NCBI GenBank assembly: GCA_019116285.1 | Contig: DXBX01000031.1 | Location: forward strand, 1-43,900 | Direction: 5' to 3' | DNA length: 43,900 nt | Origin: Candidatus Bacteroides merdigallinarum | Lineage (GTDB): Bacteria; Bacteroidota; Bacteroidia; Bacteroidales; Bacteroidaceae | Shown here: positions 1 through 9,018 of the stretch, in pieces | Numbering within the stretch: the stretch's first letter is position 1 | Layout of the letters: each line of letters begins with the position of its first letter | The notes under the pieces: model-generated | The model's database searches: none | Told to the model about the DNA's origin: nothing | The model's input: only the letters and a program-made list of their open reading frames with translations | Program-made: the position numbers and the translations under genes

Positions 1-109
1 TAACTTTGCTTTCGGTGATCATAGCGACTATTGTTTGTAAATCTTTGTAATTCAGCACTATAAAGATACAACAATTTTCGCTAATCACCAATTTTACAAG
101 TACTTATAA

Positions 110-553
110 TTCATCGAACTCACGTTATTTAGTATTTTGGAATTGTTTCTTTCTGATTTTATTCTTTGTACAATATATTCAAATGAAACAGCATTCGGAA
201 ATGCAATTAAATATTTTAAGAATAATAAAAATGTTGTACATAAGAATAGCCTAGAAATAGAGAGAAGTATGCACAATTTCTTTTTTCAAGGGGTCGTGTA
301 TCATCGATTTGAAGATGTTAAGGAAATGCTCAATGCTATTGCAAAAATGGATATTCCTGATTATATAGATTTAAACAGATTCCTGCATAAGCGCAATAAT
401 GTTGTGCATAGATTTTCGTATTCCAATCAGGATAGAATGCTTTTGACAATTATAAATAGTGAGGTTGTGTCTGAATTAATAAAAGCTTCGAATAAATTTG
501 TAAGCCAATTAATCGAAAATTGGAAAGAGAAGCAGGGAGAATTTTTATTATAA
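110..553 (+). pseudogene. HEPN-like protein, N-terminally truncated
   Basis: The frame is open from just after a stop at 107-109 but has no ATG near its beginning; the first possible start is a TTG at 137. The 138-residue product is largely helical and carries R-N-N-V-V-H (Arg86, His91 counted from the TTG), which fits the R-x4-6-H active-site motif of HEPN ribonuclease-type domains. It resembles the C-terminal half of the intact protein at 1169-1975: both have a helix with a LxxFxSxxxDxIL-type pattern followed by the R-x4-H segment. I infer that the N-terminal part was lost by decay or recombination. HEPN proteins commonly act as RNases in defence or toxin systems, but no partner gene is visible. 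Expression from the TTG is possible, so 'broken' is an inference. Confidence 0.5.
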
Positions 554-554
554 C

Positions 555-906
555 GTGACAGTAGAGAATGTAGGGAATGAGGATGCGAAATATTGAATTG
601 ACCATCTGAGGAATTTAGAGGAATAAGTGTTATTTTGTTCTGCGAACCGCTTTTGGAAGATTTGGGAACATTACTTGAGTCATATTGATAGGGTGATTGT
701 AGGAGGAGAAAGTGGAAATGCTGCACGCTGATGAAAGAAGAGTGGGTACTGAACATAAAAGAATATAGGTGGAACGTCATAATGCTTGTTTCTTCAAACA
801 ATGGGGTACTGGGGCAACGGTGGTGTAAAGCGAAATGAACATGTCAGCGACAATTACTTGGAGGACAAATTGTTCAGACAATGCAGATTTGACGGAATAA
901 ACTTTC
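555..906 (+). pseudogene. DUF5131 (phage gp37/gp68-like) relic, multiply frameshifted
   Basis: No frame is open for long, but hallmark pieces of the DUF5131 family appear in order across all three frames. They are VTVENVGNEDA at about 555, then CEPLLEDLG at about 640, then RVIVGGESGN at about 690, then LMKEEWVLNIKE at about 729, and FFKQWG at about 792. Joining them needs at least four frameshifts plus in-frame stops. Intact members are found in phages and mobile islands, and their biochemical role is poorly defined. The gene is clearly dead. The end is approximate because the C-terminus is the least conserved part. Confidence 0.7.
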
Positions 907-923
907 ACCCACAACTTGTGGGT
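907..923. repeat. 17-bp perfect dyad
   Basis: ACCCACAA, a central C, then TTGTGGGT form a perfect inverted repeat with a one-base centre. It lies 20 bp before the ATG of the DUF1016 stub. The loop is too small for an RNA hairpin, so a protein-binding site (operator) of the decayed island is the more natural reading. This is only suggestive. Confidence 0.35.
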
Positions 924-942
924 AAATAATAAGTATTACGAT

Positions 943-1125
943 ATGAGTCAACTAGTAAAAACAGATAAGGACTATGCTTCTTGGATTGAGGAACTTAGTC
1001 TGTGGTATAAGAAAGACCAGATTAAGGCGGCTACGCATGTCAACAGTGAGATGCTGCAATTTTATTGGTCGTTGGGGAAAGATATCGCCAAACCTCATTG
1101 GGTGGAGGATATCTCAGTTCGATGA
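943..1125 (+). pseudogene. DUF1016 (YhcG-type) N-terminal stub
   Basis: From the ATG at 943 about 60 residues read like the start of DUF1016/YhcG proteins: a helical W-I-E-E-L segment, then VNSEMLQFYW and SLGKDI, the typical 'vN.e.l..YW.iG..I' signature of the N-terminal domain. The frame then runs into a stop at 1123-1125. The rest of the roughly 350-residue family length, including the PD-(D/E)XK nuclease domain, is missing. Full-length relatives are often found beside type I restriction systems or in mobile islands. The 43 bases to the next gene hold no recognisable continuation, so this is a deletion remnant rather than a single frameshift. Confidence 0.7.
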
Positions 1126-1168
1126 GGAGGCGAGCAAGGTGTTGATGATGTAATAAAAAGATTTAGAT

Positions 1169-1975
1169 ATGGAGGAAAGGAAAAAGATATATGTGAATGG
1201 AGGGATTGTTATAAAAACTCCTTTTTTCTGCCATGGGAATGTGGAATGTCCATGTATTACGCCACCGGAAAGGTCAGAAAAGATGGAATGCGATGACGAA
1301 GTAGAAGGTCAGCCTAGCATTGTTGTTACTGAAGAGAAGGCACCTTCTATATTTAATGAATACTATGCCAAAACGTTTTTCTCTACTCGTTATTGTTGGG
1401 CAGATTTCTTGCGTAATGACTTTGAGCACGATTATAAAGATTACCAAAGCAGGATCGAGGATATAAAGGAAATGCTCGAACTGTTAGAATTTGCTTCAGA
1501 AAGGCAAAAGAAGATCCTGTTACGCTTGGCTTACGGAAATGTCTTGACAGCATTTGATTCTTATGTTGGAGATACTATTTTATCCAAGATTACGCATAGT
1601 AAGAAAAGTTTTAAGGCTTATGAAAAGGAGTGTGTTAAGAATAAGGACTTATATGTTCGATTACAAAAGATGTGGAATGAAAATGCTATGGATAGTGCAG
1701 AACAAGAAGTGATTGATAAAGTGCTGACAACGTCATATTGCAATATGAAAAATGTAAGTAAAGCTTATGGTGCAGTCTTTGAGATTACTATTGAAGACGA
1801 AGGCAATAAAATGGCAGGCTATTTTCAAAAAAGGCATCTTGTATTCCATAGAAACGGGAAAAAGAAAGACGGAACTTATATTCTCACATCTTCTGAAGAA
1901 GAAATCAATGAATTAATAGAAACAGTGAATGCTTTTGTAAAGCAGATAAATGATAAGATTAGTGCTGCTTTATGA
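1169..1975 (+). CDS. HEPN-domain protein, probable RNase-type
   Basis: The product has 268 residues, is charged and mostly helical, and has no signal peptide or membrane segment. Residues about 1-60 look poorly ordered and contain a cysteine-proline patch (HGNVECPCITPP). The rest is an all-helical HEPN-like bundle, and R-H-L-V-F-H places Arg222 and His227 in the R-x4-H catalytic spacing, followed by an Asn-Gly-Lys-rich loop. The fold call comes from motif spacing and from similarity to the fragment at 110-553. HEPN proteins with this motif usually cleave RNA in toxin-antitoxin or abortive-infection systems. No antitoxin or nucleotidyltransferase partner remains nearby. The start is the first ATG of the open frame. 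Codon use is AT-rich, unlike groES-groEL downstream, which fits horizontal origin. Confidence 0.6.
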   Translation: MEERKKIYVNGGIVIKTPFFCHGNVECPCITPPERSEKMECDDEVEGQPSIVVTEEKAPSIFNEYYAKTFFSTRYCWADFLRNDFEHDYKDYQSRIEDIKEMLELLEFASERQKKILLRLAYGNVLTAFDSYVGDTILSKITHSKKSFKAYEKECVKNKDLYVRLQKMWNENAMDSAEQEVIDKVLTTSYCNMKNVSKAYGAVFEITIEDEGNKMAGYFQKRHLVFHRNGKKKDGTYILTSSEEEINELIETVNAFVKQINDKISAAL

Positions 1976-1978
1976 TAA

Positions 1979-2318
1979 TACTCTAAAAGTTGCTTTCCTG
2001 CCTCCCTTTCCTATTTAAGGTGGGGGCACCAAACACCCTCTTTAGCTCCCTAAACACCCCCTTCAGCCGCGCAAAGTGCTTCTTTGGAGGGGACAATGTT
2101 TTGCGGAGGCAAAGGCAAAGTTTTGCGGTGTGAATGGAAGGGTATGCAGCATGTCCGTCTGCCTTTTTGTCACCTATGTCCTGCCAAATGGTGCGCTTGC
2201 CTGTTTGGCACGGTTTTCGTAGAGAGTTTTGCGCTTGCAAGAATGCAAGCAGGATATGAATCGGATGAGCATTCATAGACAACAAATAAAATGTATAACA
2301 TATAAAACTTAAAAGATT
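1979..2318. other. Intergenic region upstream of groES
   Basis: These 340 bp mark the change from the AT-rich island to the core genome. I see no convincing gene; the short open frames on both strands lack family features. A pair of direct repeats (AAACACCCTCTTTAGC at 2031 and AAACACCCCCTTCAGC at 2052, 14 of 16 matching) lies in a C-rich stretch. TTTTGCGG occurs at 2099 and 2121. An inverted repeat TGCCAAA/TTTGGCA is at 2182-2210. The groE promoter should lie in the last 120 bp. The best -7 candidate is GAGTTTTG at 2224-2231, a weak match. No CIRCE operator was found. Confidence 0.5.
2233..2250 (+). promoter_or_regulatory. Perfect 7-bp hairpin/dyad before groES
   Basis: GCTTGCA, loop AGAA, TGCAAGC form a perfect inverted repeat immediately after the best candidate -7 box and about 70 bp before the groES start. 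It could be a repressor site or a 5' UTR hairpin of the groESL mRNA. It has no U-run, so it is not a terminator. Confidence 0.35.
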
Positions 2319-2591
2319 ATGAACATTAAACCATTGGCAGACAGAGTGCTGATACTCCCTGCACCTGCAGAAGAAAAGACAATCGGTGGCATCATCATCC
2401 CGGATACCGCCAAGGAAAAACCCTTGAAAGGTGAAGTTGTGGCTGCCGGCAACGGCACGAAGGATGAGGAAATGGTACTGAAGGTCGGCGATCAAGTGCT
2501 GTATGGCAAGTATGCCGGTACGGAGCTGGAGCTGGACGGCACGAAGTACCTCATCATGCGTCAGAGCGATGTACTCGCCGTTTTGGGATAA
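2319..2591 (+). CDS. groES: Co-chaperonin GroES
   Basis: The product has 90 residues, the usual Bacteroidetes GroES length. It is the heptameric lid of the GroEL folding chamber and works in the cytoplasm in an ATP-dependent cycle. It opens with [11 protein letters not shown], the family's first strand, followed by the glycine-rich mobile loop at about residues 18-35 ([18 protein letters not shown]) that docks onto GroEL, and ends with the [13 protein letters not shown] strand. The ATG at 2319 is the only start compatible with this N-terminus. groEL follows 42 bp downstream on the same strand, so the two form the standard groESL operon. Confidence 0.97.
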   Translation: MNIKPLADRVLILPAPAEEKTIGGIIIPDTAKEKPLKGEVVAAGNGTKDEEMVLKVGDQVLYGKYAGTELELDGTKYLIMRQSDVLAVLG

Positions 2592-2627
2592 TCAATCAAT
2601 TTATTAATCGAACGAATTTAAAACTGA

Positions 2628-4268
<1,641 letters not shown>

Positions 4269-4306
4269 TGACGGATTTCCCCTGATTCCCAGATAATATA
4301 ATAAAG

Positions 4307-4338
4307 ACCGCGGTGCTCTGAGTGCTGCGGTTTTTTTT
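4307..4338 (+). terminator. Terminator of groESL
   Basis: ACCGC and GCGGT form the outer stem around a partly paired GTGCTCTGAGTGCT core, followed directly by eight T residues. This is a normal Rho-independent terminator 38 bp after the groEL stop. Confidence 0.8.
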
Positions 4339-4373
4339 GTACTTTTGCGTAGGAATAAATAGGAATTTAATTC

Positions 4374-4491
4374 TTTAGACGCGGATTAAGCGGATTGAGC
4401 GGATTTTATTATTTCTTTCAAATGCGGATGGTAAATATCAGGGCGAAGCCCCATTAAAGAATCCGCCAAATCCGCTAAATCCGCGTCTAAA
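4374..4491. repeat. Long imperfect inverted repeat, 'GCGGATT' type
   Basis: The arms at 4374-4405 and 4460-4491 are 32 bases each and match at 29 positions when one is reverse-complemented. Each arm carries several GCGGATT-like heptamers starting from TTTAGACGCGGATT. The 54-bp centre has no coding features. A related but shorter structure occurs at 14814-14878. Such an element could fold into a long RNA hairpin or act as a dispersed repeat. It separates groEL from the threonine aldolase gene. Confidence 0.75.
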
Positions 4492-4535
4492 AAATCAACC
4501 CAATAAATTATCATTTAACGAATGACGAAATAACG

Positions 4536-5561
4536 ATGAGAAGTTTTGCATCAGACAATAATTCGGGCGTGCATCCGTTGGTGATGGAGGCCTTGGCGAA
4601 AGCTAATGTGGATCATGCCGTGGGCTATGGCGATGACCCTTGGACAAAGGAGGCTGTGCAGAAAATCCGGGAAGCATTCACACCGGATTGTGAACCTCTG
4701 TTCGTATTCAATGGCACGGGTAGCAATGTGGTGGCTTTGCAACTGTGTACGTCCCCCTTCAACTCCATCCTCTGTGCGGAGACTGCCCATATCTATGTGG
4801 ATGAGTGCGGTGCACCTGCCAGACTGACAGGATGTCAGATTCGTCCGATAATGACAACGGGCGGTAAGTTGACGCCCGAGTTGCTACGTCCCTATCTCTG
4901 CAACTTCGGTGAGCAGCATCACTCTCAGCCGGGAGCGGTGTACATCTCCGAATGTACGGAGTTGGGTACGATATACACGCCGGAGGAAGTGCGTGCCTTG
5001 GCCGATACGATTCACCCCTACGGGATGTATCTGCACATGGATGGGGCACGATTGGCCAATGCCTGTGCAGCGTTGGGCAAGTCCTTCCGGGAGCTGACGG
5101 TGGATTGCGGCGTGGATGTGCTGAGCTTTGGCGGCACAAAGAACGGCCTGATGATGGGGGAGAGCGTGGTGATATTCAATCCCGCGTTGAAGGCTAAGGC
5201 ACCTTTTGTGCGCAAGCAGTCGGCTCAGTTGGCATCCAAATTGCGCTACCTGTCCTGCCAGTTCACGGCTTATCTGACGGATAATCTTTGGCTGAAGAAT
5301 GCGCAGCATGCCAACCGCATGGCGCGGAAACTGTATGAAGGGTTGAAGGACTTGCCAGGCATACGCTTCACGCAGGCGTTGGAGAGCAACCAGCTCTTCT
5401 TGGTGATGCCAAGGGAGGCCATTGACAAGTTGCAGCAGGATTACTTCTTCTACTTTTGGAATGAGGCGGCCAATGAGATAAGGTTCGTGACCTCCTTCGA
5501 TACAACCGAACAGGACATCGATGATTTCCTGGCGGCTGTGAAGAAGAGTCTGGGTATTTAA
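4536..5561 (+). CDS. ltaE: Low-specificity L-threonine aldolase
   Basis: This is a 341-residue PLP-dependent enzyme of the beta-eliminating-lyase fold that cleaves L-threonine or allo-threonine to glycine and acetaldehyde. Visible signatures are the N-terminal SDNNSGVHP, the YGDDPWT segment near residue 31, the cofactor-binding Asp in HMDGARLANA (Asp169), and the PLP lysine in SFGGTKNG (Lys202). Length and motif order are complete. It stands alone between the groESL terminator plus inverted repeat and cbpA. The GroES-groEL neighbourhood does not suggest a special role. The ATG at 4536 gives the conserved N-terminus. Confidence 0.9.
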   Translation: MRSFASDNNSGVHPLVMEALAKANVDHAVGYGDDPWTKEAVQKIREAFTPDCEPLFVFNGTGSNVVALQLCTSPFNSILCAETAHIYVDECGAPARLTGCQIRPIMTTGGKLTPELLRPYLCNFGEQHHSQPGAVYISECTELGTIYTPEEVRALADTIHPYGMYLHMDGARLANACAALGKSFRELTVDCGVDVLSFGGTKNGLMMGESVVIFNPALKAKAPFVRKQSAQLASKLRYLSCQFTAYLTDNLWLKNAQHANRMARKLYEGLKDLPGIRFTQALESNQLFLVMPREAIDKLQQDYFFYFWNEAANEIRFVTSFDTTEQDIDDFLAAVKKSLGI

Positions 5562-5634
5562 TTAAATTAACGGTTTAATAAGGGAATTGGCGTGCTATTT
5601 GCGCGCCTTTTCTGTAAAATAGAAGGGAGGAATT

Positions 5635-6597
5635 ATGGCATTTATAGATTATTACAAAGTGCTTGGAGTGGACAAGTCGGCATCGCAGGATGATATTAAG
5701 AAAGCGTTTCGTAAGTTGGCGCGCCAGTATCATCCGGACTTGAATCCGAACGATCCTACTGCCAAGGATAAGTTTCAGGCCATCAATGAGGCCAATGAGG
5801 TGTTGAGTGACCCGGAGAAGCGTAAGAAATACGATGAATATGGCGAGCATTGGAAGCACGCCGATGAGTTTGAGGCGCAGAAGCGGGCACAACAGGCCGG
5901 AGGCTTTGGTGGTTTTGGAGGTTTTGGCGGTAATAGCCAAGGCTTTCATACGGATGGCAACGGTACGTATTGGTATTCTTCGGATGGGCAGGAGTTCACG
6001 GGGCATGGTGCGGATGGGTTCTCGGACTTCTTCGAGGAGCTGTTCGGTCATCGGGGCGGTGGACGTAGTGCCGGTTCGCGGGGAGGTTTCCGCGGGCAGG
6101 ATTATCAGTCGGAGTTGCACCTGTCGCTGCGTGAGGCGGCGAAGACACACAAGGAGGTGCTGAACGTCAATGGCAAGCAAGTGCGTATCACCATCCCCGC
6201 AGGTGTGGCCGACGGCCAGGTCATCAAGCTGAAAGGCTATGGTGCGGAAGGAATGAACGGCGGTCCTGCCGGCGACTTGTACATAACTTTCGTCATAGAG
6301 AAAGACCCTGTATTCAAACGCCTGGGTGATGACCTGTACGAAGAGGTGATCATTGACCTGTACACGGCCTTGTTGGGCGGTGAGCAGTTGGTCAACACGT
6401 TGGACGGTCAGGTGAAGCTGAAGGTAAAGCCCGGCACGCAGCCCGATAGCAAGGTGCGTCTGAAAGGCAAAGGTTTTCCTGTGTACAAGCAGGAAGGACA
6501 GGCCGGCGATCTGATAGTTACCTATCGGGTGCATTTGCCTGAGAATCTGACGGAGCGTCAGCGTGACTTATTGCAACAAATGAAGAACTTGAACTGA
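5635..6597 (+). CDS. cbpA: DnaJ-family co-chaperone CbpA-like
   Basis: The product has 320 residues. The J domain (residues about 4-70, with HPD at 33-35) stimulates DnaK ATPase. A Gly/Phe-rich linker with repeated GGFGGFGG follows, then the two C-terminal beta-sandwich substrate-binding domains ([14 protein letters not shown], later [21 protein letters not shown]). There is no CxxCxGxG zinc region, which separates it from DnaJ proper and matches CbpA. A strong GGGAGGA ribosome site precedes the ATG. The gene for the partner CbpM starts 14 bp downstream, so the two form an operon. Confidence 0.93.
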   Translation: MAFIDYYKVLGVDKSASQDDIKKAFRKLARQYHPDLNPNDPTAKDKFQAINEANEVLSDPEKRKKYDEYGEHWKHADEFEAQKRAQQAGGFGGFGGFGGNSQGFHTDGNGTYWYSSDGQEFTGHGADGFSDFFEELFGHRGGGRSAGSRGGFRGQDYQSELHLSLREAAKTHKEVLNVNGKQVRITIPAGVADGQVIKLKGYGAEGMNGGPAGDLYITFVIEKDPVFKRLGDDLYEEVIIDLYTALLGGEQLVNTLDGQVKLKVKPGTQPDSKVRLKGKGFPVYKQEGQAGDLIVTYRVHLPENLTERQRDLLQQMKNLN

Positions 6598-6611
6598 TAG
6601 GAGGAGACACT

Positions 6612-6908
6612 ATGCAGAATGATTTGATTATCATCACGGATTATTGTGACAAATGCCACATTGACCCTTCATTCATCGACATCTTGGAGGATTGGGATCT
6701 GATAGATACGCAGGTGTCGGACGGCAGGCGGTGTCTGCCTTTCTCTCAGTTGCCGGATGTAGAGCGGTACAGCCGTATGTATTATGACCTGGACATCAAT
6801 ATGGAAGGTATCGACGCCATCCATCATCTGCTGCAACGGGTGGATGAGATGCAACGGGAAATAGATCGGTTGCGGGGACGGTTGCGATTCTTTGGAGAGG
6901 AGTACTAA
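6612..6908 (+). CDS. cbpM: Chaperone modulator CbpM-like
   Basis: The 98-residue protein has the CbpM pattern: an N-terminal segment of CHIDPSFIDILEDWDLI type, then a middle helix and a C-terminal amphipathic/coiled helix (HHLLQRVDEMQREIDRLRGRL). CbpM proteins bind the J domain of CbpA and block its action on DnaK and its DNA binding. A GGAGGAG ribosome site lies just upstream. Its position directly after cbpA is the classical arrangement. A degenerate tandem repeat and a bidirectional terminator follow it. Confidence 0.85.
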   Translation: MQNDLIIITDYCDKCHIDPSFIDILEDWDLIDTQVSDGRRCLPFSQLPDVERYSRMYYDLDINMEGIDAIHHLLQRVDEMQREIDRLRGRLRFFGEEY

Positions 6909-6934
6909 GGTTGATATACAGTACGTTAAGTGAT

Positions 6935-7027
6935 CAGTTGAACATAGGTGTAGCTTTCAGTTGATCACTACCCCTAGTGTTCAGTTGAAGGCTCTGGCTC
7001 TGTTCAGTTAATCGCTTCCCCAGCTTT
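6935..7027 (+). repeat. Degenerate 23-24-bp tandem array after cbpM
   Basis: There are four units, each opening with CAGTT(G/A)A, starting at 6935, 6958, 6982 and 7005, with lengths 23, 24, 23 and 23. Units 1 and 4 both end in AGCTTT. Unit 2 forms a hairpin (CACTA, CCCC, TAGTG). The 19-mers at 6956-6974 and 7003-7021 match at 16 positions. On the plus strand TTGA overlaps occur: a TTG at 6938 reads eight codons to a TGA at 6962, and a TTG at 6985 reads eight codons to a TAA at 7009. The repeat lies between the cbpM stop and the terminator, with no downstream gene on that strand. Confidence 0.6.
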
Positions 7028-7038
7028 GTATTGGGCAG

Positions 7039-7091
7039 AAAAAAAGCCCGGAAATCCGGATTTGCATCCAGGAGTTCCGGGCTTGATTTTT
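7039..7091. terminator. Bidirectional terminator, cbpM / susD
   Basis: AGCCCGGAA (7045-7053) and TTCCGGGCT (7075-7083) form a nine-bp stem. A run of A lies on the left and a T-rich stretch on the right, so it can stop transcription from cbpM (plus) and from the susD-like gene (minus). Confidence 0.85.
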
Positions 7092-7108
7092 ATGCTTTCC
7101 CGGTGTGA

Positions 7109-9004
7109 TTACCAGCCGGGATTCTGTTCCCAAGCGCCGTAGGTCAAGTCACCCGGGTTGACCATCTCTTCCTTGATGGGTTGGAGGTAGTCACGGCCCA
7201 AGTCAAACTGCCAGCCATTGGGATAGCCTTCGTTGTTGAAAGGCACAATATAACGGAGTGCATCGCCCGGGTTGCCGGTCAGGTACAGGTTGTTACCTTC
7301 TGCTTGGTCATATACCAACAGACCGTCCTTTGCATAGAATCCGTCCGCTTGGTTCTGTTCTTCCAGGTCACTGCCTACGAACAAGGCACCGACGGGAGTC
7401 TTGCCATGGATCAATACATCGGCAGCAGCCCAACGCAAGATGTCATTCAGACGGCAGCCTTCCAAAGCTTTCTCCACATGACGTTCACGGCGGACAGCCT
7501 GGATATACATGTCAAGGTTGTTGAACGGATATTCAGGATCGGTGTTGTATTCGCGGGCGAAGTCCACACCCGGCATGCCTACACGGTCACGCAGGGGTTT
7601 CAATGCACTCTGGATGCGTGCGGCATTGCCGGCACCGTCCAGTTCGGCCAAGGCTTCCGCGTAGTTCAGCAGCACATCGGCAAAACGTACCTGGATGGCA
7701 GGTGCCTGGCTGGAGAACTCACCCTCGACAGTGGGCTGGTAAGTGGTGTTGAACTCCACATATTTCAGCACCGAATAACCGGAGGTGTTCTGGTGGTAGC
7801 TGTTACCGTTCAAGGGCGGATACTGGAATACATATTCGTTGTTCGGGCGCAGGGGCTGTCCGGGAAGGCAGACGGTCTGGGACAAACGCGGGTCTCTGAC
7901 ATCCGGTTGCAGTTCGTCGCCGTAGTGACGTTTGGCAGCCAGCTTTTCAGCTCCTACGAACGGGCGTCCGTCGATGGTCAAGTAGTCGTCTACCAAGCCG
8001 GCCGAAGGACCACACTGGCCGCCGCCCTTGTTCAGGAAGCGGGTTACGGCATGGCCGATACCGGCGGCGGCGTCATACTTCTTCCACCACAGCACTTCCT
8101 GGTTGTCCGTCAGGTCCAGGTCGATGAACATGTCGCGGTAGTCCGTCAATGGGTTGCCAGTATTGTGGATGCGCCATGGGCCATTCATTACTTCTTCTGC
8201 AGCTTGGTAAGCCTGCGTCAGGTAGCTTTGAATTTTGGCTTGTGCATCGCCGTCGCTCAGTGTTTTGTCGTAGAACGGCGTGTTTTTCTGACGGTGATAC
8301 TTTTCCCACGTACCGGCAAACAGGGCCACTTCGCTCTTCAGGGCGCGGGCCACGTCTTTGTGGACACGCATCGTAGCATTGCTGCTCTGAGAATTCAGAT
8401 TCTCAATGGCCAAGTCCAAGTCTGCCAGAATATGGTCGGCGATTTCCGTGCGTGTGTTACGCGGAAGTTCCATCAGACTCTTGTCCGGTTCCAGCAGGTC
8501 TTCCATCCACGTCACGCCACCGTATTTAATCAGCAGTTGGTAGTAGCAGGCAGCGCGGAAATAGTATGCCTCGCCCAAGCATTGCTTGAAAGCGTCAGTT
8601 CCTTGTTCCTCACAATTGTTGATGTTCTTCAGCAGGAAGTTGACGTTGCGGATGATGTAATACTCTGTTAAGTCTCCGGCATTACTCAAAGCTGTCTCAC
8701 CGGCCAGGCGGGTATTAATGACGGCACCAATCAGGTCGTCGCTGTTCAAGTCTGTAAAGGCGATACCTGACGCATTACCCACATTGGTGGATTGACCTTT
8801 GACAACTGTGTTTGAAACGCTTCCACCTCCCGAAATCTGTACCGAACCTTGGTAGAATTGATTCAGATACATCGTTATTTCTCCCGTGGTCCTGAATGCG
8901 TTCGTCGAAGAAAGCTCACCTTGCGGCTGTTGGTCCAAGTCGTAGCATCCGGACAAGGACATACCCAGCAAAGCCGCTGCTATAAATAAGTATTTCTTTT
9001 TCAT
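7109..9004 (-). CDS. SusD-like outer-membrane nutrient-binding lipoprotein
   Basis: The product has 631 residues. A lipoprotein signal peptide ends in the lipobox LSGC with Cys20 as the lipidated residue. The N-terminal DLDQQPQGELSSTNAF is the classic SusD start. Helical TPR-like pairs follow (YYFRAACYYQLLIKYGGVTWM), and the C-terminus has the ERHVEKALEGCRLNDILRW segment that is nearly invariant in the family. SusD proteins sit on the cell surface, form the lid of the SusC barrel and bind glycan before import. It lies 14 bp after the SusC gene in one operon. Which glycan it binds cannot be read from this sequence; the divergent hexosaminidase gene hints at amino-sugar glycans. Confidence 0.95.
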   Translation of the reverse strand: MKKKYLFIAAALLGMSLSGCYDLDQQPQGELSSTNAFRTTGEITMYLNQFYQGSVQISGGGSVSNTVVKGQSTNVGNASGIAFTDLNSDDLIGAVINTRLAGETALSNAGDLTEYYIIRNVNFLLKNINNCEEQGTDAFKQCLGEAYYFRAACYYQLLIKYGGVTWMEDLLEPDKSLMELPRNTRTEIADHILADLDLAIENLNSQSSNATMRVHKDVARALKSEVALFAGTWEKYHRQKNTPFYDKTLSDGDAQAKIQSYLTQAYQAAEEVMNGPWRIHNTGNPLTDYRDMFIDLDLTDNQEVLWWKKYDAAAGIGHAVTRFLNKGGGQCGPSAGLVDDYLTIDGRPFVGAEKLAAKRHYGDELQPDVRDPRLSQTVCLPGQPLRPNNEYVFQYPPLNGNSYHQNTSGYSVLKYVEFNTTYQPTVEGEFSSQAPAIQVRFADVLLNYAEALAELDGAGNAARIQSALKPLRDRVGMPGVDFAREYNTDPEYPFNNLDMYIQAVRRERHVEKALEGCRLNDILRWAAADVLIHGKTPVGALFVGSDLEEQNQADGFYAKDGLLVYDQAEGNNLYLTGNPGDALRYIVPFNNEGYPNGWQFDLGRDYLQPIKEEMVNPGDLTYGAWEQNPGW

Positions 9005-9018
9005 AATGATGATCGAAT

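Noticed and set aside
2279..2318. CIRCE heat-shock operator before groES
   Set aside because: No TTAGCACTC/GAGTGCTAA pair is present here or elsewhere in the 340 bp.
1983..2495. 170-residue minus-strand frame overlapping groES
   Set aside because: It runs through groES and the intergenic region with no recognised family and no promoter.
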